Positions 13,474 to 20,386 of a DNA stretch of 20,386 bases are shown here, in pieces. This DNA is from Phocoenobacter atlanticus. GTDB taxonomy: Bacteria; Pseudomonadota; Gammaproteobacteria; Enterobacterales; Pasteurellaceae. Where the stretch lies: NCBI RefSeq assembly GCF_030764225.1, contig NZ_JASAXH010000027.1, one strand, 5' to 3'. The translations under genes were made by a program, and so were the position numbers. Every line of letters starts with the position of its first letter. Positions within the stretch are counted from its first letter, which is position 1. The notes below the pieces were generated by a model. That model had not been told where the DNA came from, did no database searches, and saw only the letters and a program-made list of their open reading frames with translations.

Positions 13474-16400
13474 ATGAAATTTACTGATATTTTTATTAAA
13501 CGACCTGTTTTAGCCATTTGTATTAGCTTATTAATTACTATTTTAGGGTTGCAGTCCATTCAAAAATTACAGGTACGAGAGTATCCTGAAATGACGAATA
13601 CTATTGTTAATGTACAAGTGGTTTATGCAGGTGCTGATGCAAGTTTAATGCAGGCATTTGTTACTTCAAAATTGGAAGAAGCGGTAGCTCAAGCTGATAA
13701 TATTGATTATATTACTTCAAGTAGTACACCTAATGTGGCAACCATTACTGCCAAAATGAAGTTAAATACCGATCCAAATGTTGCTCTTTCTGATATTTCT
13801 TCAAAAGTGAATGCCATTCGCTCAGAATTACCAAGTGGTATTGACGACCCTGCTATTAGTGTGTCTGCGGGTAATAGTTCTTTGATGTATATTCGTTTTA
13901 AATCAAAAGAATTAAATGCAACCCAAGTAACAGATTATCTTCAACGAGTAGTTAAACCCCAATTTTTTACTGTAAATGGCGTGTCAAAAGTCACTATTTT
14001 TGGTGCCACTCCTTTTGGTTTACGTATTTGGTTAGATCCTAAAAAATTAGCGGCTCATAATCTTTCTAGTGCAACAGTAATGAGAGCATTAAGTGCTAAT
14101 AATGTACAAACCGCTGCTGGAGCGATTAATGGCTATTACACCGTTTATAATAATAAAGTGGAATCCACTACCCCAACGGTAGAAGAATTAAGCCATCTAA
14201 CCGTAGTAACAACCCCTACTGGAAATCAAATTAAATTAGAGGATTTAGCAAAAATTGAATTGGATAAATCGTCAGACAGAGCGAGAGCAACGGTTGATGG
14301 TGCTGAAGCTGTTGTTATTGCCGTTGAAGCAGCGGCAACTGCCAACTCATTAACAGTGGCCAAAAATATTTATCCAATGTTTGAAAGAGTAAAACAAAAC
14401 TTGCCAGATTCAATACAGGCAAATATTCTTTATGATGGCACTATTGCCATTAATCATTCTATTGATGAAGTAATTAAAACCATTGGTGAAGCAGTAGTCA
14501 TAGTATTAATTGTGATTGTTTTATTCTTAGGTTCATTACGAGCAATGATCGTACCTATTATCACTATTCCAATTTCCTTAATCGGTGTGTTATTTGTTTT
14601 ACAAATAATGGGCTTTTCAATTAATCTTCTCACCTTGTTGGCATTGATTTTAGCCATTGGATTGGTGGTAGATGATGCCATCGTGGTATTAGAAAATGTC
14701 GAACGCCATATTAAAGAAGGTAAAACGCCTTTTGATGCAGCGATTATTGGTACACGTGAAATTGCCGTGCCTGTTATTGCAATGACGATTACATTAGGAG
14801 CCGTATATTCACCAATGGCATTGATGGATGGGGTAACTGGAGCGTTATTTAAAGAATTTGCGTTAACCCTTGCTGGTGCAGTATTTATTTCAGGAATTGC
14901 AGCATTAACGCTTTCTCCAATGATGTCTGCGAATATTTTACAACAAAAAGCCCAACCTAACCGTTTTGAATTATTAATTGAAAAATCTTTAGAAAAAATG
15001 ACCGCTTGTTATGTGGGTTTACTCAGCTTAGTAATGTCAATGCGTGGCTTTGTGGTCTTTTTTGCTGTTTTAATTTTTACAAGCTTACCTTTTTTATTTA
15101 GCTCACTTCCAACAGAGGTTGCACCTACTGAAGATAGAGGGTTTGTGGTGGCAATTTCTTCTGGTCCTTCAAATACCAATTTAGATTATACTCAACAAGC
15201 ACTTAGACCTTTTGAAACTAAGGTAAAAGCCATTCCTGAAATTGATTCAATGATGAGTATTGCAGGTTTTTCAGGAGCAGGAAATAGTTCATTAGCAATT
15301 ATAATGTTAAAAGATTGGGCAGAACGTTCTCGTTCAATGTTTGAGGTCAAAAATGATATTGCAAAACTAGGAAAAGTGGTACCAGAAATGAATGTGAATG
15401 CAATTACTTTCCCTGAAATTTCAACAGGGGAAAGTGGGCTACCTTTTTCTTTAGTGATCACTTCTGCAGAGAGTTATCAAAAATTAGCTCAAGTAGCATT
15501 AAAAGTATTAGAAAAAGCACAGGCTTCAGGGCAATTCTTTTTTGCAATGTTAGATTTGAAATTTGATACAGCAACAATGAAGATGACTTTTGATCGTGAA
15601 AAAATGGGGACTTATGGGATTACAATGTCACAAGTGAGTACAACTTTAGGAAGCTTCTTATCAGGAGCAACTATTACTCGTGTTGATATTGATTCACGTG
15701 CGTACCCAATTATCTCACAAGTGCCAAGAGCAGATCGTCTTAACCCACAAGATCTGATGAATTACTATGTTACGGCAAGTAATGGTGAAGCGGTGCCGTT
15801 AGGTTCATTTATTAAAATGGAATTAACCACAGCACCAGCCTCATTAAACAAAATGAACCAACTTAATTCAGCGACCATTGGCGGAGTCGTATCAGGTTCT
15901 ATTGGGGATGCGGTAAACTGGGCAAAAGCAGAATTAGATCAAACGTTGCCTCAAGGTTATCAATATGATTTCCTTTCTGAATCACGTCAATATGTTCAAG
16001 AAGGCAATGCAATGTTAATGACTTTTGGTTTAGCCATTGTGATTATTTTTATTGTACTTGCTATTCAATTTGAATCTTGGCGAGATCCAATGGTGATAAT
16101 GGTTTCTGTACCATTAGCTATTAGTGGGGCGTTATTAGTGATGAATATTTTAGGTATGGCAAAAATACAAGGAGCAACATTAAATATTTATTCACAAGTT
16201 GGCTTAGTTACCTTAGTTGGTTTAATCACTAAACACGGTATTTTAATGTGTGAAGTGGCGAAAGAACAACAACTTCATCATAATAAATCTCGCTTTAATG
16301 CGATTATTTATGCGGCTACCATTCGTTTACGTCCTATTCTGATGACCACAGCAGCAATGATTGCTGGTTTAATTCCACTACTTTTTGCTTCAGGTGCAGG

Positions 16401-16554
16401 AGCAAATGCACGTTTTAGTATTGGCGTTGTGATTATCGCAGGATTAGGTGTGGGAACATTGTTTACCCTATTCATTCTACCTGTAATTTATAGCTTCATT
16501 GCCAGTGAGCATAAGCCACTTCCTGAGTTTGATGAACAGAAGTATGAATCATAA
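13474..16554 (+). CDS. RND (HAE1 family) multidrug efflux transporter permease
   Basis: The 1026-residue protein is a full-length proton-driven RND pump of the inner membrane (E. coli AcrB 1049). It starts with the typical FIKRP before TM1 (about 9-28). TM4 carries the proton-relay Asp400-Asp401 (GLVVDDAIVVLENVERH), and TM10 the Lys920 (GLITKHGILMCEVAK), corresponding to Asp407/408 and Lys940 in AcrB. Two large periplasmic loops (about 30-330 and 545-845) form the porter and docking domains. It is translationally close to the adaptor gene (12 bp, with a GGAGC site). The substrate range cannot be read from sequence; the family exports drugs, dyes or detergents. An AAGCGGT core occurs at 13679-13685 and a full uptake signal at 15000-15009. 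Confidence 0.94.
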   Translation: MKFTDIFIKRPVLAICISLLITILGLQSIQKLQVREYPEMTNTIVNVQVVYAGADASLMQAFVTSKLEEAVAQADNIDYITSSSTPNVATITAKMKLNTDPNVALSDISSKVNAIRSELPSGIDDPAISVSAGNSSLMYIRFKSKELNATQVTDYLQRVVKPQFFTVNGVSKVTIFGATPFGLRIWLDPKKLAAHNLSSATVMRALSANNVQTAAGAINGYYTVYNNKVESTTPTVEELSHLTVVTTPTGNQIKLEDLAKIELDKSSDRARATVDGAEAVVIAVEAAATANSLTVAKNIYPMFERVKQNLPDSIQANILYDGTIAINHSIDEVIKTIGEAVVIVLIVIVLFLGSLRAMIVPIITIPISLIGVLFVLQIMGFSINLLTLLALILAIGLVVDDAIVVLENVERHIKEGKTPFDAAIIGTREIAVPVIAMTITLGAVYSPMALMDGVTGALFKEFALTLAGAVFISGIAALTLSPMMSANILQQKAQPNRFELLIEKSLEKMTACYVGLLSLVMSMRGFVVFFAVLIFTSLPFLFSSLPTEVAPTEDRGFVVAISSGPSNTNLDYTQQALRPFETKVKAIPEIDSMMSIAGFSGAGNSSLAIIMLKDWAERSRSMFEVKNDIAKLGKVVPEMNVNAITFPEISTGESGLPFSLVITSAESYQKLAQVALKVLEKAQASGQFFFAMLDLKFDTATMKMTFDREKMGTYGITMSQVSTTLGSFLSGATITRVDIDSRAYPIISQVPRADRLNPQDLMNYYVTASNGEAVPLGSFIKMELTTAPASLNKMNQLNSATIGGVVSGSIGDAVNWAKAELDQTLPQGYQYDFLSESRQYVQEGNAMLMTFGLAIVIIFIVLAIQFESWRDPMVIMVSVPLAISGALLVMNILGMAKIQGATLNIYSQVGLVTLVGLITKHGILMCEVAKEQQLHHNKSRFNAIIYAATIRLRPILMTTAAMIAGLIPLLFASGAGANARFSIGVVIIAGLGVGTLFTLFILPVIYSFIASEHKPLPEFDEQKYES
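14980..15009 (-). other. DNA uptake signal sequence (Apl type) inside the pump gene
   Basis: The complete 10-nt core GACCGCTTGT (complement ACAAGCGGTC) at 15000-15009 is preceded by TTGAAAAAT with the G 22 nt from CCGCT. Confidence 0.6.
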
Positions 16555-16583
16555 GTTATTGTTTTAGTTAAAAAACAGCACAG

Positions 16584-16615
16584 CCCCAAAAGTTAAACAT
16601 AATTTTTGGGGTTTT
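16584..16615 (+). terminator. Rho-independent terminator of the efflux operon
   Basis: The 8-bp stem CCCCAAAA / TTTTGGGG (16584-16591 with 16604-16611) has a 12-nt loop and is followed by four T. It begins 30 nt after the pump stop codon. Confidence 0.8.
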
Positions 16616-16685
16616 ATTATGAAAAAATGAATAACGTCTTTTTATAAAATTACGCCTTAATACAAACATAAAATCTTATATTACA

Positions 16686-16716
16686 TTAACAAATTTAATC
16701 TTAAATACGTTATACT
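16686..16716 (+). promoter_or_regulatory. Possible priA promoter
   Basis: TATACT (16711-16716, 5 of 6) follows TTAACA (16686-16691, 5 of 6) at 19 nt, slightly long. The leader would be about 25 nt. Confidence 0.35.
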
Positions 16717-16747
16717 TCTCCTTATTTTTCATATTCTAAATTGACCA

Positions 16748-18961
16748 ATGAACTTAATTCAAATTGCATTACCTGTGCCATTAAATCGTTATTTTGATTA
16801 CCTTTTGCCCTCCGAAATGAAAGTGGTGCAAGGGGCGAGGGTTGTTGTGCCTTTTGGAAATCAAAAAAAAATAGGGATTGTGGTCGGTTTTCCTGAAACC
16901 ACAGATATTCCAAAAGATAAACTTAAACCCATCTTATCTGTGTTAGATGAACAATCTTTGTTTGATGATGAAATTTTGCAATTATTAAAATGGTCAGCAG
17001 ATTATTATCATAGTCCTTTAGGTGAAGTGTTGCAAAGTGCATTGCCAGTTAAATTACGACAAGGAGAAAGCTGTGAACGAGCGGTATTAGAACAATTTTC
17101 TGTCACAGAAATTGGTCATAAAGCACTGCTAAATGGCACCTTAAACCGTGCCAAAAAGCAACAGCAACTTTTAACTGAATTAACCCAATTTGCAAATTTC
17201 TTTGAGAAACCGACCGCTTGTAGTTCGACTGTTTGGAAAGCCTTGTTGGAAAAAGGCTTTGTTAAGAAAGAAAAACTCTCTTTTGAAAGTAAAACGTGGT
17301 TGGAAAAATTAGGTGATAATGAGCAATGTAATAGCAGTAATAAATTAAGGTTGAATAAGCAGCAAGCTCTAATAGTAGGACGTTTACAGTATCAAAAAGG
17401 TTTTGGGGCTTTTTTATTAAATGGCGTCACAGGTTCAGGAAAAACCGAAGTCTATTTACAAGTTATTGAAACAGTATTAGAAAAAGGAAAACAAGTTTTA
17501 GTTTTAGTCCCTGAAATTGGTTTAACCCCTCAAACAATTGCTCGATTTAAAGCTCGTTTCAATGTAGAAATTGATACCGTGCATTCTAATTTGAATGATA
17601 CTGAACGCTTAAATGTGTGGCTCAGAGCGAAAAATGGTGAAAATGCAATTGTGATTGGCACTCGTTCAGCACTCTTTAGCCAATTTAAAAATTTGGGTTT
17701 AATTATTATTGATGAAGAACACGATAGTTCATTTAAGCAGCAAGATGGTTGGCGTTATAATGCACGAGATTTAGCAGTGCTACGTGCAAAAAATAATGAT
17801 ATTCCGATTATTTTAGGTTCAGCCACACCAAGTTTAGAAAGTGTGCAAAATGTACAAAATGGTAAATTTACTGAGTTAGTATTAAAAAATCGAGCAGGTG
17901 ATGCTCAACTGGCTCAACAGTGTGTGATTGATTTGAAAACACAACAAATTTACTCAGGGCTTTCACAACAATTATTATCAATGATGAAAACTCATTTAGA
18001 GCAGGGCAATCAAGTGATGTTGTTTTTAAACCGTCGAGGGTTTGCACCTGTATTACTTTGCCACGAATGTGGTTGGATTTGTGAATGTCGTTCTTGTGAA
18101 AAGCCTTATACTTACCATCAGAAACAGAGTGTATTGCGTTGTCATCATTGTGCTTCTCAAAAAATTATTCCTAAACAATGTGGATATTGTGGTTCAACGC
18201 ATTTAGTGACAACGGGTATTGGAACAGAACAGTTAGAAAAAGAATTAACCCAAAGATTTGAACATTATAATATTACAAGAATAGATCGTGATAGCACAAC
18301 ACGAAAAGGTTCATTAGATAAGCATTTATCAGATATTCAGCAGGGCAAAAGCCAAATTTTAATCGGCACACAAATGTTAGCTAAAGGACACCATTTTCCG
18401 AATGTAACCTTAGTTGCGATTGTCAATGTGGATAGTGCATTATTTTCCACGGATTTTAGAGCCGAGGAACGTTTAGCACAGCTTTATATTCAAGTGGCAG
18501 GCAGAGCAGGACGAGCTGAAAAGAAAGGTACTGTGGTGTTACAAACTCATTACCCTGAACACCCATTACTAAAGTCACTGCTTATAAAAGGTTATGACGA
18601 ATTTACGAAAACAGCGTTAGAAATGCGACAATTAATGAGTTTACCGCCATTTTCAGCTCAAGTATTATTTAAAGCAACAGGGCGAAATAATGAAAAAATT
18701 GCAAATTTTTTAACTGATCTTACCGCTTATTTTCAGCAACAAATTGCTGCGCATCAATGGCAAGGCTTTCAACTCCTTCCTCCAATGGCAGCGCCTATGG
18801 CAAAAAAAGCAGGGCAGTACCGTTGGCAATTGCTAATTCAACATCATTCAAAAGCAATGTTACAACAGCTACTTAATCAGTTTGATTTAGATAAAAATCA
18901 GCTTGAAATTCCGTCTAATATTCGATTGGTTTTAGATGTTGATCCTATTGATTTTAGTTAA
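16748..18961 (+). CDS. priA: Primosomal protein N' (replication restart helicase PriA)
   Basis: The 737-residue protein (E. coli 732) reloads the replisome at stalled or repaired forks. The N-terminal 3'-DNA-binding domain starts as in the family (IALPVPLNRYFDYLLP). The SF2 helicase core has Walker A GVTGSGKTE with Lys232 and the DEEH box at 322-325 (IIDEEHDSSFKQ). The zinc-binding insert lies at about 438-485 with CHECGWICECRSC, then CHHC and CGYC pairs. The helicase motif region GTQMLAKGHHFPNVTLV and the C-terminal domain complete it. The ribosome binding site is weak. The AT-rich promoter region separates it from the efflux operon. Confidence 0.96.
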   Translation: MNLIQIALPVPLNRYFDYLLPSEMKVVQGARVVVPFGNQKKIGIVVGFPETTDIPKDKLKPILSVLDEQSLFDDEILQLLKWSADYYHSPLGEVLQSALPVKLRQGESCERAVLEQFSVTEIGHKALLNGTLNRAKKQQQLLTELTQFANFFEKPTACSSTVWKALLEKGFVKKEKLSFESKTWLEKLGDNEQCNSSNKLRLNKQQALIVGRLQYQKGFGAFLLNGVTGSGKTEVYLQVIETVLEKGKQVLVLVPEIGLTPQTIARFKARFNVEIDTVHSNLNDTERLNVWLRAKNGENAIVIGTRSALFSQFKNLGLIIIDEEHDSSFKQQDGWRYNARDLAVLRAKNNDIPIILGSATPSLESVQNVQNGKFTELVLKNRAGDAQLAQQCVIDLKTQQIYSGLSQQLLSMMKTHLEQGNQVMLFLNRRGFAPVLLCHECGWICECRSCEKPYTYHQKQSVLRCHHCASQKIIPKQCGYCGSTHLVTTGIGTEQLEKELTQRFEHYNITRIDRDSTTRKGSLDKHLSDIQQGKSQILIGTQMLAKGHHFPNVTLVAIVNVDSALFSTDFRAEERLAQLYIQVAGRAGRAEKKGTVVLQTHYPEHPLLKSLLIKGYDEFTKTALEMRQLMSLPPFSAQVLFKATGRNNEKIANFLTDLTAYFQQQIAAHQWQGFQLLPPMAAPMAKKAGQYRWQLLIQHHSKAMLQQLLNQFDLDKNQLEIPSNIRLVLDVDPIDFS
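17191..17219 (-). other. DNA uptake signal sequence (Apl type) in priA, first
   Basis: TTTGCAAATTTC lies before GACCGCTTGTA, with the G and CCGCT 22 nt apart; this is among the best matches in the window. Confidence 0.7.
18701..18728 (-). other. DNA uptake signal sequence (Apl type) in priA, second
   Basis: GCAAATTTTTTAA precedes TACCGCTTA with the same 22-nt spacing. Confidence 0.65.
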
Positions 18962-19013
18962 GTGATAAAAGGAATAATTTATATCAAAAATAAAAAACTA
19001 ACCTAGCTTACTG

Positions 19014-19043
19014 TTAGCATTCACTTTTTCAATTCGTTATAAT
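19014..19043 (+). promoter_or_regulatory. Predicted nspC promoter
   Basis: A perfect -10 TATAAT (19038-19043) follows TTAGCA (19014-19019, 4 of 6) at 18 nt. The leader of about 28 nt contains AAGGA upstream of the ATG at 19078. Confidence 0.5.
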
Positions 19044-19077
19044 TCGACAAATTTTTTATAAAGGATACTAAATAAAA

Positions 19078-20193
19078 ATGACACAATTACAAACCCCTTA
19101 CTATTTAATTGATAAATCAAAACTACAACGTAATATGGAAAAAATTGCCTATGTGCAACAAAAATCAGGGGCAAAAGCCTTATTAGCATTAAAATGTTTT
19201 GCAACGTGGTCAGTGTTTGATTTTATGTCGCAATATATGGCAGGGACAACTTCGTCATCACTTTATGAAGTGAAATTAGGTAAAGAGAAATTTGGCGGTG
19301 AAACCCACGCTTATAGTGTTGCTTATTCACCAGATGAAATTGATGAAGTTGTTGAGAATGCTGATAAGATTATTTTTAATTCAATTAATCAATTAAAACG
19401 TTATAAAGATCAGGCTAAAAATATTCAACGTGGTTTACGAGTAAATCCTCGTGTGAGTACTTCAAGTTTTTTACTAGCGGATCCCGCTCGCCCTTATAGT
19501 CGTTTAGGGGAGTGGGATTTGCAAAAAATCGAAGAAATCTTACCGCTTATTAATGGTTTTATGTTTCATAATAACTGTGAAAATCCAAGTTTTGAAAAAT
19601 TTGATGAAATGCTAACCCATATTGAAAACCACTTTGGTGAATTATTACATCAAGTGGATTGGGTCAGTTTAGGTGGTGGTATTCATTTTACAGGAAAAGA
19701 TTATCCCATCGATCAATTTGCGGATCGTTTAAAGCAATTTTCTGAAAAATTTGGGGTTCAAGTTTATTTAGAACCGGGAGAAGCCTCAATTACTTTGAGT
19801 TGTAGCTTTGAAACCACTGTATTAGATGTGGGCAAGAATGAAAAAGATTACGTGATTGTGGATAGTTCCATTGAGGCACATTTATTAGATTTATTGATTT
19901 ATCGCTCAGAAGCACGTTTAACTGAAGATGAGTTTTATGGCAAAGGGAATTATCAATGTCTTGTTTGTGGAAAGTCCTGTTTAGCTGGGGATATTTTTGG
20001 TGAATATAAATTTGAAAAACCTCTTAATATTGGTGATCGTATTTCATTTTGTGATACAGCAGGCTATTCAATGGTTAAAAAGAATTGGTTTAATGGTGTG
20101 AATATGCCCTCTATTGCGATTAAAGAACTTGATGGCTCGATTAAATTAGTTAAAAAGTTTGGATATCAGGATTATGTAGAGAGTTTGTCTTGA
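19078..20193 (+). CDS. nspC: Carboxynorspermidine/carboxyspermidine decarboxylase
   Basis: The 371-residue protein is a fold-type III PLP decarboxylase that removes CO2 from carboxynorspermidine or carboxyspermidine to yield norspermidine or spermidine. Lys39 in LLALKCF is the PLP Schiff-base lysine. The family blocks TPYYLID, MFHNNCE, WVSLGGGIHFT, VYLEPGEA and the CGKSCLAGD segment are present, with Cys301 as the expected catalytic cysteine (Cys297 lies next to it). The length is normal for the family. In Vibrio and related bacteria the partner is carboxynorspermidine dehydrogenase, usually next to it; here the upstream neighbour is priA and a terminator-like stem and an IS end follow, so the partner is not in this window. 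The uptake core at 19542-19548 lies inside the gene. Confidence 0.93.
   Translation: MTQLQTPYYLIDKSKLQRNMEKIAYVQQKSGAKALLALKCFATWSVFDFMSQYMAGTTSSSLYEVKLGKEKFGGETHAYSVAYSPDEIDEVVENADKIIFNSINQLKRYKDQAKNIQRGLRVNPRVSTSSFLLADPARPYSRLGEWDLQKIEEILPLINGFMFHNNCENPSFEKFDEMLTHIENHFGELLHQVDWVSLGGGIHFTGKDYPIDQFADRLKQFSEKFGVQVYLEPGEASITLSCSFETTVLDVGKNEKDYVIVDSSIEAHLLDLLIYRSEARLTEDEFYGKGNYQCLVCGKSCLAGDIFGEYKFEKPLNIGDRISFCDTAGYSMVKKNWFNGVNMPSIAIKELDGSIKLVKKFGYQDYVESLS
19521..19548 (-). other. DNA uptake signal sequence (Apl type) inside nspC
   Basis: TTTGCAAAAAAT precedes TACCGCTTA; the G and CCGCT are 22 nt apart. Confidence 0.6.
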
Positions 20194-20222
20194 TTTTACA
20201 CCAGTGTTTACTACTTTTAATT

Positions 20223-20252
20223 TAGGGGTACAAAAGAATTTGCCCCTATTTT
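20223..20252 (+). terminator. Possible nspC terminator
   Basis: A 6-bp stem TAGGGG / CCCCTA (20223-20228 with 20243-20248) is followed by TTTT. The same CCCC could instead pair with GGGG at 20253-20256. It may also mark the end of the adjacent IS, and its role is uncertain. Confidence 0.4.
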
Positions 20253-20272
20253 GGGGTATTATAGCCAAAGTA

Positions 20273-20386
20273 TTATAATTTGACATAGTTAAAATATTCC
20301 TGAAATAAAAAGTTAATATCATCACATCTTAACTTCTTCCTAATAGACTTGGCTTGAGCCCACTTTTTTTCAATGGGATTCAAGTC
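20273..20386 (-). CDS. IS630-family transposase, C-terminal fragment (runs off the right edge)
   Basis: The last 37 codons are present, from the right edge to the TAA at 20275-20273. The reading starts DLNPIEKKWAQAK, the conserved D.NPIE.KWA motif holding the final glutamate of the DDE triad of IS630-family transposases, and ends with FLFQEYFNYVKL. The visible 37 codons are open and uninterrupted, but integrity of the rest cannot be judged. The element end must lie between the nspC stop and 20272; inverted repeats could not be confirmed because the other end is missing. Confidence 0.85.
   Translation of the reverse strand, partial: DLNPIEKKWAQAKSIRKKLRCDDINFLFQEYFNYVKL

Noticed and set aside
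1..20386. tRNA or rRNA genes
   Set aside because: No cloverleaf with TTCGA/GGTTCG-type T-arm and CCA end, and no rRNA blocks were noticed on reading; a tRNAscan run would be decisive.

Overview
The window looks like chromosomal DNA of a gammaproteobacterium of the family Pasteurellaceae. It is strongly AT-rich. Its housekeeping proteins (RNase G, SmpB, SerRS, PriA, ZapA, YgfB, YcaO) read closely like those of Haemophilus, Actinobacillus and E. coli. It is dotted with the Actinobacillus pleuropneumoniae-type DNA uptake signal: core AAGCGGT plus a GCAAA-type AT-rich block exactly 22 nt away at about 13 sites. I saw no Haemophilus influenzae-type core (AAGTGCGGT). This points to the Actinobacillus / Mannheimia / H. 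ducreyi side of the family; I cannot name the species.

Layout. Left edge: start of an ISAs1-like transposase running off the window (- strand, to ~126), then a frameshifted unknown zinc-ribbon-like pseudogene (143-583) and a palindromic intergenic repeat. Next, ycaO (-) is divergent from rng (+), which is followed by rmuC. A 359-nt gap then carries a perfect 10-bp tandem repeat (about 11 copies) right in front of an unrecognised two-TM membrane protein gene with a GTG start. A strong terminator and a 4x heptamer repeat precede a stand-alone pabA/trpG-type glutamine amidotransferase. A 382-nt gap with three uptake-signal-like elements leads into smpB-serS. Then come, on the - strand, zapA and the 6S RNA gene (ssrS), convergent with serS; ygfB (+) diverges from zapA. 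After a 360-nt gap with a TetR-type operator comes a tetR / membrane fusion protein / RND pump operon resembling acrRAB. Then priA and nspC (carboxynorspermidine decarboxylase). Right edge: the C-terminus of an IS630-family transposase (-).

The genes are mostly independent housekeeping units: ribosome S12 modification (YcaO), RNA processing (RNase G), ribosome rescue (SmpB), tRNA charging (SerS), RNAP regulation (6S RNA), Z-ring assembly (ZapA), replication restart (PriA), genome stability (RmuC), polyamine synthesis (NspC) and drug efflux. The ssrS-zapA/ygfB arrangement is as in E. coli, but no fau/ygfA follows 6S RNA here. I found no convincing new multi-gene system. The best leads are the decamer array in front of the unknown membrane protein with its overlapping start-stop at the initiation site, and the other intergenic repeats.
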